From CAYVCG01 sp964449985 (GTDB lineage Bacteria > Bacillota > Clostridia > Lachnospirales > WRAX01): 14,755 bases of DNA. Numbering within the stretch: the stretch's first letter is position 1; every line of letters begins with the position of its first letter. The stretch spans positions 1 through 14,755 of the forward strand of contig CAYVCG010000052.1 in NCBI GenBank assembly GCA_964449985.1. The letters run 5' to 3'. Shown here in pieces: positions 6,984 to 13,947 of the stretch. Under the pieces are notes generated by a model that was given only the letters and a program-made list of their open reading frames with translations, was not told the DNA's origin and ran no database searches. Both the position numbers and the translations under genes were made by a program.

Positions 6984-7019
6984 AACCGGTCATTCTTAAA
7001 CTGAATGGCTGGTTTTTTT
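6984..7019 (+). terminator. Rho-independent terminator of the second sleC
   Basis: AACCGGTCATTC (6984-6995) pairs with GAATGGCTGGTT (7003-7014) through 12 pairs including two G-U wobbles, with a 7-nt loop, and runs directly into seven T residues. It separates the germination gene from the housekeeping operon downstream. Confidence 0.85.
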
Positions 7020-7122
7020 GATTTTGATTTATTTGATTCAAGTTTTATTAAATTTGGTGTATAATAATGATATTGATAAATGGCTTCAAGGAAATTTTTA
7101 AGCGAAAATCATTTGCTAATGG

Positions 7123-7151
7123 TTGACAAAGCGGTGTTTTGGTTGTATAAT
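7123..7151 (+). promoter_or_regulatory. Consensus sigma-A promoter of the yceD-rpmF-plsX-acpP-rnc operon
   Basis: A perfect TTGACA (7123-7128) and a perfect TATAAT (7146-7151) are separated by exactly 17 nt. This should be a very strong vegetative promoter, giving a leader of about 65 nt before the yceD ATG at 7222. No obvious hairpin is seen in the leader. Confidence 0.88.
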
Positions 7152-7221
7152 AAGCCATTGTTATTGTTTAATATTTTTTCTGTTTTATAGGTTTTGAATA
7201 TATCATATTCGGGGTGAATTT

Positions 7222-7719
7222 ATGCTTATAAACGTGGAGAAAATGAAAACTGGTGAGAAAACATCAATATCTTTTTCAGAATCGTTTAAAATCCCGGAGG
7301 AATATAGGCTTATTGACGATGAAATAACTGCTGGCGTTAACGGTATGCTTCAAAAATATGATGGTTATTTTTCGTTTGATGGTTTTATTTCCGCTAGGGT
7401 TTCTTCAGAATGCGCATTGTGCCTCGAACCTGTTGAAGAAGTATTGGAATTTGAAATTCACAGCAAATTTAGCGAAACTGCTGATGACCTTGGTCCCGAT
7501 GAAGAAGCTTGGAGTATGTCTTCCAATAAAGTCAATTTGTCGGATGCGGTTTTAACAAATCTTCTTATTGAAATTCCTGTAAAGTTTGTCTGCTCTAAAG
7601 ATTGTAAAGGGCTTTGCCCCAAATGCGGTGCTAACTTGAACAAGAGCAACTGTGGCTGTGATACAGGGCATGTTGATGAGAGGTTCGCTAAATTTATGGA
7701 TTATTTTAAGGAGGTGTAG
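7222..7719 (+). CDS. yceD: YceD/DUF177 family protein, linked to 23S rRNA and bL32
   Basis: The 165-residue product matches the YceD (DUF177) family, which is almost always encoded directly before rpmF and has been linked to 23S rRNA accumulation. It has the family's first cysteine pair (SSECALCLEPV, Cys64 and Cys67), the segment LLIEIPVKFVC and the C-terminal cysteine cluster CSKDCKGLCPKCG (Cys124, 128, 132, 135) followed by CGC (144, 146), which may bind zinc. Its length is normal for the family. GGGGTG sits 5 nt before the ATG. It is the first gene of the operon; the next start lies only 3 nt after its stop codon, so translation is probably coupled to bL32. The molecular role in ribosome assembly is not settled by the sequence. 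Confidence 0.9.
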   Translation: MLINVEKMKTGEKTSISFSESFKIPEEYRLIDDEITAGVNGMLQKYDGYFSFDGFISARVSSECALCLEPVEEVLEFEIHSKFSETADDLGPDEEAWSMSSNKVNLSDAVLTNLLIEIPVKFVCSKDCKGLCPKCGANLNKSNCGCDTGHVDERFAKFMDYFKEV

Positions 7720-7722
7720 AGG

Positions 7723-7905
7723 ATGTCTATTTGCCCAAAGGGTAAGATTTCTAAAGCAAGACGTGATAAAAGACGCGCTCAAAGCTTTACTATTGCGATG
7801 CCTAACCTTGTGAAATGCTCAAAATGCGGAGAGCTTATGAAAGCTCACAGAGCTTGCAGAGCTTGCGGAACATATAACAAAAGGGTCGTTATGGAAACTG
7901 AATAA
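7723..7905 (+). CDS. rpmF: 50S ribosomal protein bL32
   Basis: At 60 residues this has normal bL32 length and hallmarks: the basic N-terminal GKISKARRDKRRAQ followed by a zinc-ribbon pair CSKC and CRAC (residues 27-30 and 45-48). All four cysteines are present, so it is the zinc-binding form. The start MSICPKGK differs slightly from the usual MAVPK. The ribosome binding site AAGGAGGTG (7708-7716) is close to perfect and abuts the yceD stop codon, which suits a highly expressed ribosomal protein. It is a component of the large subunit near the peptidyl-transferase region. Confidence 0.97.
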   Translation: MSICPKGKISKARRDKRRAQSFTIAMPNLVKCSKCGELMKAHRACRACGTYNKRVVMETE

Positions 7906-7925
7906 TTTTATTATTAATTAATTGG

Positions 7926-7946
7926 GACAGCTGTTTGGCTGTCTTT
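7926..7946 (+). other. Hairpin after rpmF, possible partial terminator
   Basis: GACAGC (7926-7931) pairs with GCTGTC (7938-7943) across a 6-nt loop and is followed by only three T residues. It may lower read-through from rpmF into plsX, or stabilise the rpmF mRNA end, without ending the operon. Confidence 0.45.
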
Positions 7947-8007
7947 ATTAATATGCTGATATCTGAAAATTGTTACATGTTATGTGCAAAATGGAGGGAT
8001 TTCGTTT

Positions 8008-9000
8008 ATGAGTAGTCAAATAACTATAGCGGTGGACGCTATGGGAGGAGATAATGCGCCAGCGGCCGTCATCAAGGGCGCTATTGATTCATTAGAGCAA
8101 AAAAATACTCGTATTCTGCTTGTAGGCGACGAAAAAGTAATAAAAGATGAACTGTTAAAATATGAATATGATAAGGCTAGGATTGAAATTATACATGCAT
8201 CAGAGGTTATTTCAAATGATGAATCGCCAACAACCGCAATACGCCAAAAAAAGGATTCTTCTATTGTAGTTGGGCTTAATCTCTTAAAATCTGAAAAAGC
8301 GGGTGCATTTGTTTCTGCTGGCTGTACCGGTGCGCTTCTAGCCGGAGCGACTGTTATAGTCGGCCGTATTAAAGGTATAGAGCGCCCTGCTCTTGCTACA
8401 CTTCTGCCTCATTCCGACGGTTTTTCATTTCTCATTGATGCCGGAGCCAATGTAGACGCCAAGCCAAATTACTTGTTGCAATTTGCAAAAATGGGTTCTG
8501 TGTATATGGAGCATGTTATGGGTGTTTTAAATCCAAAAGTGAGCCTTGTTAATATAGGGGCCGAAAAAGAGAAAGGCAACTCTCTAACAAAAGAGGCATA
8601 TGAACTTTTGGAGCAATCCGACCTTAATTTTATCGGCAACATTGAGCCGCGGGACATACCGGTGGGCAAGGCAGATGTTTTGGTTTGCGATGCTTTTGTC
8701 GGCAACGTCATTTTAAAATATGCGGAAGGCATGGCAAAAGCCCTGCTTTCGATGATAAAAAAAGAGCTGATGTCGTCCTTTATTACAAAAGTGGGTGCGC
8801 TTTTGTCTAAAAAGGCATTTAAAAATTTGAAAAAAAGCTTTGATTATGCCGAGGTTGGAGGAGCGCCGTTTTTGGGTTTAAAGGCTCTTGTTGTTAAAGC
8901 GCACGGAAGCTCTAACTCCACAGCAATAAAAAATGCAATCAAACAATGTTCAATATTTATTGAAAAGGATATCGTAACAAAGATTCAGGAAAGAATTTAA
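8008..9000 (+). CDS. plsX: Phosphate acyltransferase PlsX
   Basis: PlsX transfers the acyl group from acyl-ACP to phosphate, making acyl-phosphate for PlsY in membrane phospholipid synthesis; it is a peripheral membrane enzyme. The 330 residues match the usual family length. The N-terminal ITIAVDAMGGDNAP and internal FVSAGCTGALLAGATVIVGR and SFLIDAGANVDAKP are clear family motifs. The start is ATG 8008, 9 nt after GGAGGG; an in-frame GTG at 7984 lies upstream of that ribosome binding site and is rejected. acpP, whose product carries the acyl substrate, follows 22 nt downstream. No FapR-type operator was recognised nearby. Confidence 0.96.
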   Translation: MSSQITIAVDAMGGDNAPAAVIKGAIDSLEQKNTRILLVGDEKVIKDELLKYEYDKARIEIIHASEVISNDESPTTAIRQKKDSSIVVGLNLLKSEKAGAFVSAGCTGALLAGATVIVGRIKGIERPALATLLPHSDGFSFLIDAGANVDAKPNYLLQFAKMGSVYMEHVMGVLNPKVSLVNIGAEKEKGNSLTKEAYELLEQSDLNFIGNIEPRDIPVGKADVLVCDAFVGNVILKYAEGMAKALLSMIKKELMSSFITKVGALLSKKAFKNLKKSFDYAEVGGAPFLGLKALVVKAHGSSNSTAIKNAIKQCSIFIEKDIVTKIQERI

Positions 9001-9022
9001 TGCATTATCGGGGGAATATTAT

Positions 9023-9256
9023 ATGATTTTTGAAAAAGTTCGGGGTATAGTTTCCGAGCAAATGAATATTCCGGAAGATAAAATAACATTGGAAACATCG
9101 TTTGCCGACGATTTGGGAGCTGATTCTTTAGATGTTTTTCAAATTGCTGCCGATCTTGAGGATGCTTTTGATCTTGAGTTTTCGGATGAGAGCATAAAGA
9201 AGGTAAAAACTGTTGGCAACGCAGTAGAATATATTAAAATAGCATTGGAAGAATAA
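9023..9256 (+). CDS. acpP: Acyl carrier protein
   Basis: The 77-residue acidic protein carries the phosphopantetheine attachment motif GADSLD, with Ser35 as the modified residue. It holds growing acyl chains in type II fatty-acid synthesis and supplies PlsX. The length and the helical C-terminal part (VKTVGNAVEYIK) are typical. A GGGGG run lies upstream of the ATG. It sits between plsX and rnc, the usual Gram-positive order, and rnc begins 5 nt after its stop. Confidence 0.97.
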   Translation: MIFEKVRGIVSEQMNIPEDKITLETSFADDLGADSLDVFQIAADLEDAFDLEFSDESIKKVKTVGNAVEYIKIALEE

Positions 9257-9261
9257 TAAAT

Positions 9262-9957
9262 ATGGAAAATACTATTGAGAACAATATAAAATACAATTTT
9301 AAATCAAAAAAGCTATTACAGCAGGCGCTTATTCATAGTTCATACTCAAATGAGCATAAATTAAATAGGCTCGATGATAATGAAAGGCTTGAGTTTCTTG
9401 GTGATGCTGTCTTAGAGCTTATAACAAGTGATTATATTTTTACACGCTTTACTGAACTTTCGGAAGGCGAACTAACAAAGCTTCGCGCCAGCGTTGTTTG
9501 CGAGACTATGCTTGCAAAGAAAGCAAGAGAAATCAATCTGGGCGAATTCATAAAAATGGGTAAAGGAGAAGACCAAACAGGAGGAAGAAACAGAGACTCT
9601 ATTCTCTCAGATGCGCTAGAGGCTATTATCGGAGCAATATATAAGGATGGAGGCTTTTTAGAAGCCAAAAAATTCATTATGTTTATGCTAGAGCAAGAAA
9701 TTCTAAATATGCGCACAGGCTTTAGGTTTAGTGACAATAAAACTTTCTTGCAGGAATATTTGCAACAATCCAGTAAAGAACCGATAGAATATGTTGTTTT
9801 ATCCGAAACAGGGCCAGACCATGACAAGCACTTCGTTGTGCAAGCTCTTCACGGCAAAAAAGCTATTGGTAAAGGACAAGGAAAAAATAAAAAAGAAGCA
9901 GAGCAAAATGCTGCTTTTCACGCTATAGAGCAATTAGGTATTAAGATTAATAAATAA
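9262..9957 (+). CDS. rnc: Ribonuclease III
   Basis: RNase III cleaves double-stranded RNA, processing rRNA precursors and some mRNAs. The 231 residues show the signature NERLEFLGDAV (40-50), with metal-binding or catalytic residues Glu41, Glu44 and Asp48 and the second pair Asp117 and Glu120 in SDALEAIIG. A double-stranded-RNA-binding domain covers about 158-228 (KTFLQEYLQQ ... GKNKKEAEQNAA). The ribosome binding site is weak and lies inside the end of acpP, so translation is probably coupled. It is the last gene of the operon; a strong terminator follows within 25 nt. In many relatives smc and ftsY come next, but not here. Confidence 0.96.
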   Translation: MENTIENNIKYNFKSKKLLQQALIHSSYSNEHKLNRLDDNERLEFLGDAVLELITSDYIFTRFTELSEGELTKLRASVVCETMLAKKAREINLGEFIKMGKGEDQTGGRNRDSILSDALEAIIGAIYKDGGFLEAKKFIMFMLEQEILNMRTGFRFSDNKTFLQEYLQQSSKEPIEYVVLSETGPDHDKHFVVQALHGKKAIGKGQGKNKKEAEQNAAFHAIEQLGIKINK

Positions 9958-9980
9958 CCTTGAAGCGAAAGTAGATTTTT

Positions 9981-10022
9981 AAGGGCTTACAGTCTCGGAT
10001 TATCTGTAAGCCCTTTGTTTTG
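9981..10022 (+). terminator. Rho-independent terminator after rnc
   Basis: AAGGGCTTACAG (9981-9992) and CTGTAAGCCCTT (10004-10015) form a perfect 12-bp stem with an 11-nt loop, followed by TGTTTTG. This ends the yceD-to-rnc operon. Confidence 0.88.
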
Positions 10023-10026
10023 TGAT

Positions 10027-10042
10027 TTGACAGATTTGTCAA
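10027..10042. repeat. Short palindrome TTGACA-N4-TGTCAA
   Basis: Perfect 6-bp arms with a 4-nt spacer, directly after the rnc terminator. It may be a minor protein-binding site or an accident; no -10 box follows at suitable spacing. Confidence 0.3.
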
Positions 10043-10057
10043 CGGCGCAAAACGTAA

Positions 10058-10174
10058 TTTTTGCTTAAAAGTTGCGGGACAAAACGCGTTCCCTCATTCC
10101 ATTTTGGCAAAAGAACGCCAAAATTGGTGGTCGGTAACGCAAGTCCCGACGCTTGCGCTACTTTTACGCAAAAA
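10058..10174. repeat. 117-bp inverted-repeat element with nested hairpins
   Basis: The outer arms 10058-10076 and 10156-10174 are 19-nt inverted repeats with 17 matches. Inside lie ATTTTGGC / GCCAAAAT (10101-10108 and 10116-10123), GTCGG / CCGAC (10130-10134 and 10146-10150) and CGCAAG / CTTGCG (10138-10143 and 10152-10157), the last two mutually exclusive, plus the palindrome AACGCGTT (10083-10090). It is richer in GC than the flanks, and no coding gene is seen in 9958-10275. It could be a MITE/REP-like dispersed repeat or a structured RNA. No target-site duplication was recognised. Confidence 0.6.
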
Positions 10175-10209
10175 CATTGAATTATACACCGTTGCCATTT
10201 ACAAAAAGG

Positions 10210-10238
10210 TTGTATTAAGTCTTTAAATTGGCTATAAT
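10210..10238 (+). promoter_or_regulatory. Probable sigma-A promoter of the flavodoxin-pdp operon
   Basis: TTGTAT (10210-10215) and a perfect TATAAT (10233-10238) are 17 nt apart, ending 37 nt before the flavodoxin ATG. The -35 box matches 3 of 6, so it may be weak or activator-dependent. Confidence 0.6.
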
Positions 10239-10275
10239 TATGATGTTGGAAAATACTAGTCGGGAGGGTATATGT

Positions 10276-10827
10276 ATGTCTGATGTAGTGGTCGTTTATA
10301 AATCAAAATATGGTAGCTCTCAAAGGTATGCTCATTGGATCGCCGATGCTGTCGGCGCTGATATTTATAAGTCCAAAGATATAAAGCTTGATGATTTGAG
10401 GAATTATAATACCATCGTTTTTTGCGGCGGGGTTTATGCCGGCTCTATCATAGGGTTTTCCTTGATAAAAAGGAATTTTAGTTTGTTGAATAGAAAGAAA
10501 ATAATTGTTGTTGCTGTTGGCTCATCAGGAAAAATGAAGGAAGCGTCCGAAACTGCACAAAAGAGGAATTTTACGCCAGAAATGGCTGAACAAATTCGGC
10601 TTTTTATGCTTCGTGGAGCAATTGATTATACTAAGATGAGTATGTTTGATAAGTTTATCATGTTTATGATTGTGAAGCTCTTAAAAACAAAGAAAGCCGA
10701 AGAATTAGATGCTGATGCAAAAACAATAATCGAAACATATGGCAAAAAGGTTGACTTTACTGATAAAAACTCGATATCCCCTATTATTGATGCTATAAAG
10801 AGCGGTGATAGTAATGAGAATGTATGA
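10276..10827 (+). CDS. Flavodoxin-like protein (HemG/Flavodoxin_5 type)
   Basis: The 183-residue protein begins MSDVVVVYKSKYGSSQRYA, the beta strand and phosphate-binding loop of flavodoxins, and continues with VFCGGVYAGSIIG and IIVVAVGSSGK, matching the flavodoxin-domain proteins related to protoporphyrinogen oxidase HemG. It should bind FMN and act in cytosolic electron transfer; the partner is unknown and no haem genes lie nearby. The start is ATG 10276, 7 nt after GGAGGG; in-frame codons further upstream, including TTG 10228, lie in the promoter region. Its 3' end overlaps the next gene by 14 nt, implying translational coupling with pyrimidine-nucleoside phosphorylase. A true HemG role is unproven. 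Confidence 0.8.
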   Translation: MSDVVVVYKSKYGSSQRYAHWIADAVGADIYKSKDIKLDDLRNYNTIVFCGGVYAGSIIGFSLIKRNFSLLNRKKIIVVAVGSSGKMKEASETAQKRNFTPEMAEQIRLFMLRGAIDYTKMSMFDKFIMFMIVKLLKTKKAEELDADAKTIIETYGKKVDFTDKNSISPIIDAIKSGDSNENV

Positions 10828-12145
10828 CATTTTGGAAAAAAAGAAAAATAAATTACCTCTGACCAATGATGAAATAGCTTTTTTTATTAATGGTTATGTT
10901 AGTGGTGTCATCCCGGATTATCAGATGTCTTCCATGCTTATGGCTATATGCATAAACGGTATGGAAAAAGATGAAATAAAGAGCCTTACGCTAAATATGG
11001 CATATTCTGGAGAAATTGTTGATTTAAGCATGATTGAAGGAATAAAGGTGGATAAACATTCTACAGGCGGTATAGGAGATAAAACGACTATTATTATCTC
11101 GCCGATTGTTGCTTCTTGCGGCGTGCCTGTAGCAAAGATGTCCGGCAGGGGCTTGGGATATACCGGCGGAACTATTGATAAACTTGAATCCGTTCCCGGT
11201 CTTAAAACTGCATTTACCCATCAGGAATTTATCGACAATGTTAATAAGCATATGATATGCCTTGCCGGTCAGTCTGGAAATCTTGCTCCAGCAGATAAAA
11301 AGATTTATGCCTTGCGAGATATAACTGCAACAGTCGATAGCATACCTCTTATTGCTGCAAGTATTATGAGCAAGAAAATAGCGGCAGGCTCAGATTGTAT
11401 ATTGTTGGACGTTAAGGCGGGCAGCGGCGCGTTTATGAAAAATCTTGACGATGCAACTTCTTTGGCCAAAACAATGGTGGAAATCGGAGAAGCTGCCGGC
11501 AAAAAAACCGTAGCTCTCATTACGGATATGAATATCCCATTGGGGAACAATATAGGAAACTCACTTGAAATAATTGAGGCGGTTGATGTATTAAAGGGCA
11601 AAGGCCCTGATGATTTAACCTATATTTGTGTTGAGCTTGCAAAAAATATGCTTTATCTTGCTGGCAAAGGCAGCCTTGAAATGTGTGAGGAACTTGTTTT
11701 AGAGTCAATAAAATCTGGCAAAGCCCTTGAAAAGCTTATTGAAATGGTTAAAGCCCAGAGCGGAGATGAACAATATATAAGTGACACATCGCTGTTTAAA
11801 CAGGCAGAAGTGGTTCAAAAGGTTAAATCTCCTTGCAACGGCTTTATAACGTCAATGAATGCTCAAGAATGCGGAGTTGTTTCCGTTATGCTGGGCGCTG
11901 GGCGCGAATTGGCTGATAGCATTATTGATTGCTCCGCAGGCATACAATTATGTGCAAAAACAGGTGATTTCGTAAGCAAAGGCCAGCCGCTGGCGATTTT
12001 CCACACCGATAGCCAAGAGAAAATAGCGGCATGTGAAGAAAGATTTGTTTCCGCAATAACCTATAGCGAAACAAATCCTGAAAAACAGCCGTTAATATAT
12101 GCAAGGATAGAAAAGGATGGAGATTCATGGAAGAATTTGCAATAG
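10814..12145 (+). CDS. pdp: Pyrimidine-nucleoside phosphorylase
   Basis: The enzyme splits uridine or thymidine with phosphate into base and (deoxy)ribose-1-phosphate in pyrimidine salvage. The 443-residue product shows the family's N-terminal MRMYDILEKKK, the phosphate-binding KHSTGGIGDK (81-90), the signature SGRGLGYTGGTIDKLES (110-126) and the conserved stretch IMSKKIAAGSDCILLDVKAG. Length is slightly above the usual 430-440. The start is ATG 10814, as in homologues, with GGTGAT as ribosome binding site inside the end of the flavodoxin gene; the in-frame GTG 10805 is less likely. Its stop overlaps the next gene by 19 nt. Whether it prefers uridine or thymidine cannot be told from the sequence; deoA is the closely related alternative. 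Confidence 0.93.
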   Translation: MRMYDILEKKKNKLPLTNDEIAFFINGYVSGVIPDYQMSSMLMAICINGMEKDEIKSLTLNMAYSGEIVDLSMIEGIKVDKHSTGGIGDKTTIIISPIVASCGVPVAKMSGRGLGYTGGTIDKLESVPGLKTAFTHQEFIDNVNKHMICLAGQSGNLAPADKKIYALRDITATVDSIPLIAASIMSKKIAAGSDCILLDVKAGSGAFMKNLDDATSLAKTMVEIGEAAGKKTVALITDMNIPLGNNIGNSLEIIEAVDVLKGKGPDDLTYICVELAKNMLYLAGKGSLEMCEELVLESIKSGKALEKLIEMVKAQSGDEQYISDTSLFKQAEVVQKVKSPCNGFITSMNAQECGVVSVMLGAGRELADSIIDCSAGIQLCAKTGDFVSKGQPLAIFHTDSQEKIAACEERFVSAITYSETNPEKQPLIYARIEKDGDSWKNLQ

Positions 12146-12540
12146 TTATGATGCTTATGAATAATGAGACAGGCGTGCTTGAAAAGGAACTGGGAACATA
12201 TAAAATAGGTGAACACAATAAATACGTCCTAGGTCTGTATGCAACATCTGATGGTGAAAATGACTATCTATGTCATCTAAAGATAACAACAGAAAAAGAT
12301 GTCAGCGATTGGGAATTTGATGCTGTTTATGATTATTACGATGGAGAAGTGTTTGATACCATTGCTGTATCTTTTGAAGAGATGGAAGGATATATAAATC
12401 CCGTGTGGGAAGTTACTTTCCGCTATGATGAAAATATAGGCTCGTTAGAAAATACATTAAACGAATTGCTTGAAGTTCATGCTCATGAGCTTAACAGTGT
12501 TTATGACGCTATAAAAGATAAACAAAGCGAATATATTTAG
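12127..12540 (+). CDS. Small conserved protein of unknown function (DUF6762-like)
   Basis: The 137-residue acidic protein has no signal peptide, membrane segment or cysteine cluster; its only Cys lies in YLCHLKI. It has alternating beta-type segments such as YLCHLKITTEKDVSDWEFDA and NPVWEVTFRY, and ends with a charged helix (ELLEVHAHELNSVYDAIKDK). It resembles a clostridial family I recall as DUF6762, but this is from memory and only moderately sure. GGAG lies 4 nt before the ATG, inside the 3' end of the nucleoside phosphorylase gene, so translation is probably coupled. No function can be assigned; the context is a cytosolic salvage and redox operon. Confidence 0.75.
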   Translation: MEEFAIVMMLMNNETGVLEKELGTYKIGEHNKYVLGLYATSDGENDYLCHLKITTEKDVSDWEFDAVYDYYDGEVFDTIAVSFEEMEGYINPVWEVTFRYDENIGSLENTLNELLEVHAHELNSVYDAIKDKQSEYI

Positions 12541-12571
12541 GCAATAAGTTTTTAGAAAAGGGGGATGCCGT

Positions 12572-13861
12572 TTGATTTGCAAAAAGTGCAAAATTGCAGC
12601 TCCGGAGGAAAGCAAAGTCTGTCCTCATTGTAACTCGCCCATCAACAAAGGCGCTTTAGCGATACGAATTATGGAACTGGCTGTTTTGCTTTCCGTAATA
12701 ACGTTAGGCGCTTTATATTTTTATTTCCAGCCAGATTTATTAAATATTAACAATGATAGCAAAAATGCAGTAGCATCAGAATTCCCCCAACTAGATGCCA
12801 CTGCCATAAATCCCGTAGACAATATTGAAGCTATCCCTTCCCCACTGCCAACTACCGATCTTGATAAAGCTCTGACCGACGTTTTTGAAATGCTTGAAGA
12901 AGTATATTCCGGGGCCTATGGATATTATAATGCCCTGCCTTCTTTGGTCAGCAAAAAAGGCTTCTTATATAATATGGAAACTGAGCGGTTCGTTGGCATT
13001 GATGATTTAGTAAGCAAAGGATTTGTTGATTCAAAATATAAGGGTGAAAACATATTGATTTTAAGTATCAGCCCATCATCCCTGAAGGAATATGAAGAAA
13101 CAAGCTTTTTTGAAATATCAGCAGGATTGGCTGTTTTTGCTGCCTATGAAACGAAGGACGGAATAGCTATTTTATCCCACGGCCAAAAAGGCGTTTTATA
13201 TAGGGAGCATTTTAACAGTCTTATTGAAAAATACGTATTTGACCATGGAGAAATCAGGCGTCCATCAGCTTCGGCATCAGAATACGCTTCTATTATAACT
13301 CCGATTATATCTTACGAATTGTTAAGCGAGCCGGTTTACGCGAGATACGTCGCGGCAGACGATAAATATGCGGTCGTCGTTTTATCTACACAATCGGAGC
13401 CAAATAAGCTTTGCGGTTATATTTTAGAAAATTTGGAAAGCGGTTATTCGGTTGTGTATAATAATTTTGAAACCACTAGCCATTTTAAGCAAGATATAAA
13501 TAGCAGATTGCCTGACCTTAACTTAGACCTTTTGCCGCATTATAATATATTTTACGAAAACGATGCAATAAATGATTCTTTCCCGGATTTGCTCAATAAG
13601 CTATATGCGATGCAAAGCGACGAGGCTCTTCCGTATGCCGGTGTGGATACAAATATAATTATCCCGGAATATGATAAGCTCATATTTTCTTCTGGAAATG
13701 ATAAATATGCATATTTTGTTTTTGAATCCGGAACGATTATATTGGCAGCAAAAGAAGAAAACTGGAGATTCATGCGTATAAAATCATGGGAAGAAGCAGA
13801 AACAATGCTTGTGCAAATGGAACCAGAAAATCCGCCAACATATATAATTTTGCAAGAATAA
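12572..13861 (+). CDS. Zinc-ribbon, membrane-anchored protein with a large unknown C-terminal domain
   Basis: The 429-residue product begins with a compact zinc ribbon, CKKC (Cys3, Cys6) and CPHC (Cys17, Cys20), then one membrane segment at about 33-52 (IMELAVLLSVITLGALYFYF), a low-complexity linker (about 55-92) and about 335 residues of unrecognised sequence rich in Tyr, Ser and acidic residues. This suggests a cytosolic zinc finger and an extracytoplasmic domain. The start is TTG 12572, supported by AGGGGG 8 nt upstream; the nearby ATG at 12565 is out of frame, and this TTG keeps the first Cys pair. It is the last gene of the operon, 31 nt after its neighbour, with a terminator right behind. 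The zinc ribbon and membrane helix are clear; the rest is unknown. Confidence 0.8.
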   Translation: MICKKCKIAAPEESKVCPHCNSPINKGALAIRIMELAVLLSVITLGALYFYFQPDLLNINNDSKNAVASEFPQLDATAINPVDNIEAIPSPLPTTDLDKALTDVFEMLEEVYSGAYGYYNALPSLVSKKGFLYNMETERFVGIDDLVSKGFVDSKYKGENILILSISPSSLKEYEETSFFEISAGLAVFAAYETKDGIAILSHGQKGVLYREHFNSLIEKYVFDHGEIRRPSASASEYASIITPIISYELLSEPVYARYVAADDKYAVVVLSTQSEPNKLCGYILENLESGYSVVYNNFETTSHFKQDINSRLPDLNLDLLPHYNIFYENDAINDSFPDLLNKLYAMQSDEALPYAGVDTNIIIPEYDKLIFSSGNDKYAYFVFESGTIILAAKEENWRFMRIKSWEEAETMLVQMEPENPPTYIILQE

Positions 13862-13875
13862 ACACAGCTACTTAA

Positions 13876-13901
13876 TTGCGGCGCTTTTGCGCCGCTTATT
13901 T
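13876..13901 (+). terminator. GC-rich rho-independent terminator
   Basis: GCGGCGC (13878-13884) and GCGCCGC (13889-13895) form a perfect 7-bp GC stem with a TTTT loop, followed by TTATTT. It ends the flavodoxin-to-zinc-ribbon operon and insulates the glycosylase gene, which starts 46 nt later. Confidence 0.8.
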
Positions 13902-13947
13902 AAGGTTAGGAAAACTTTTATTAGTAATTATAAAGGAGACAGATTTA

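Noticed and set aside
7060..7065. Second TATAAT upstream of yceD
   Set aside because: The hexamer 17 nt upstream (TTCAAG) is a poor -35, and a perfect promoter lies about 80 nt further downstream; at most a minor start.
7847..7865. Tandem AGAGCTTGC in rpmF
   Set aside because: It encodes the conserved RACRAC around the second zinc-binding Cys pair of bL32; protein constraint explains it.
7152..8007. FapR operator or riboswitch controlling plsX
   Set aside because: Looked for a FapR-type palindrome and for leader structure; none was recognisable beyond the short hairpin after rpmF.
9432..9827. 131-codon open frame on the minus strand inside rnc
   Set aside because: It lies wholly antisense to a clear RNase III gene, has no plausible ribosome binding site or family motif, and its sequence is a shadow of the rnc codons.
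11305..11601. 98-codon antisense frame in the nucleoside phosphorylase gene
   Set aside because: Shadow of a strongly conserved enzyme gene, without its own ribosome binding site.
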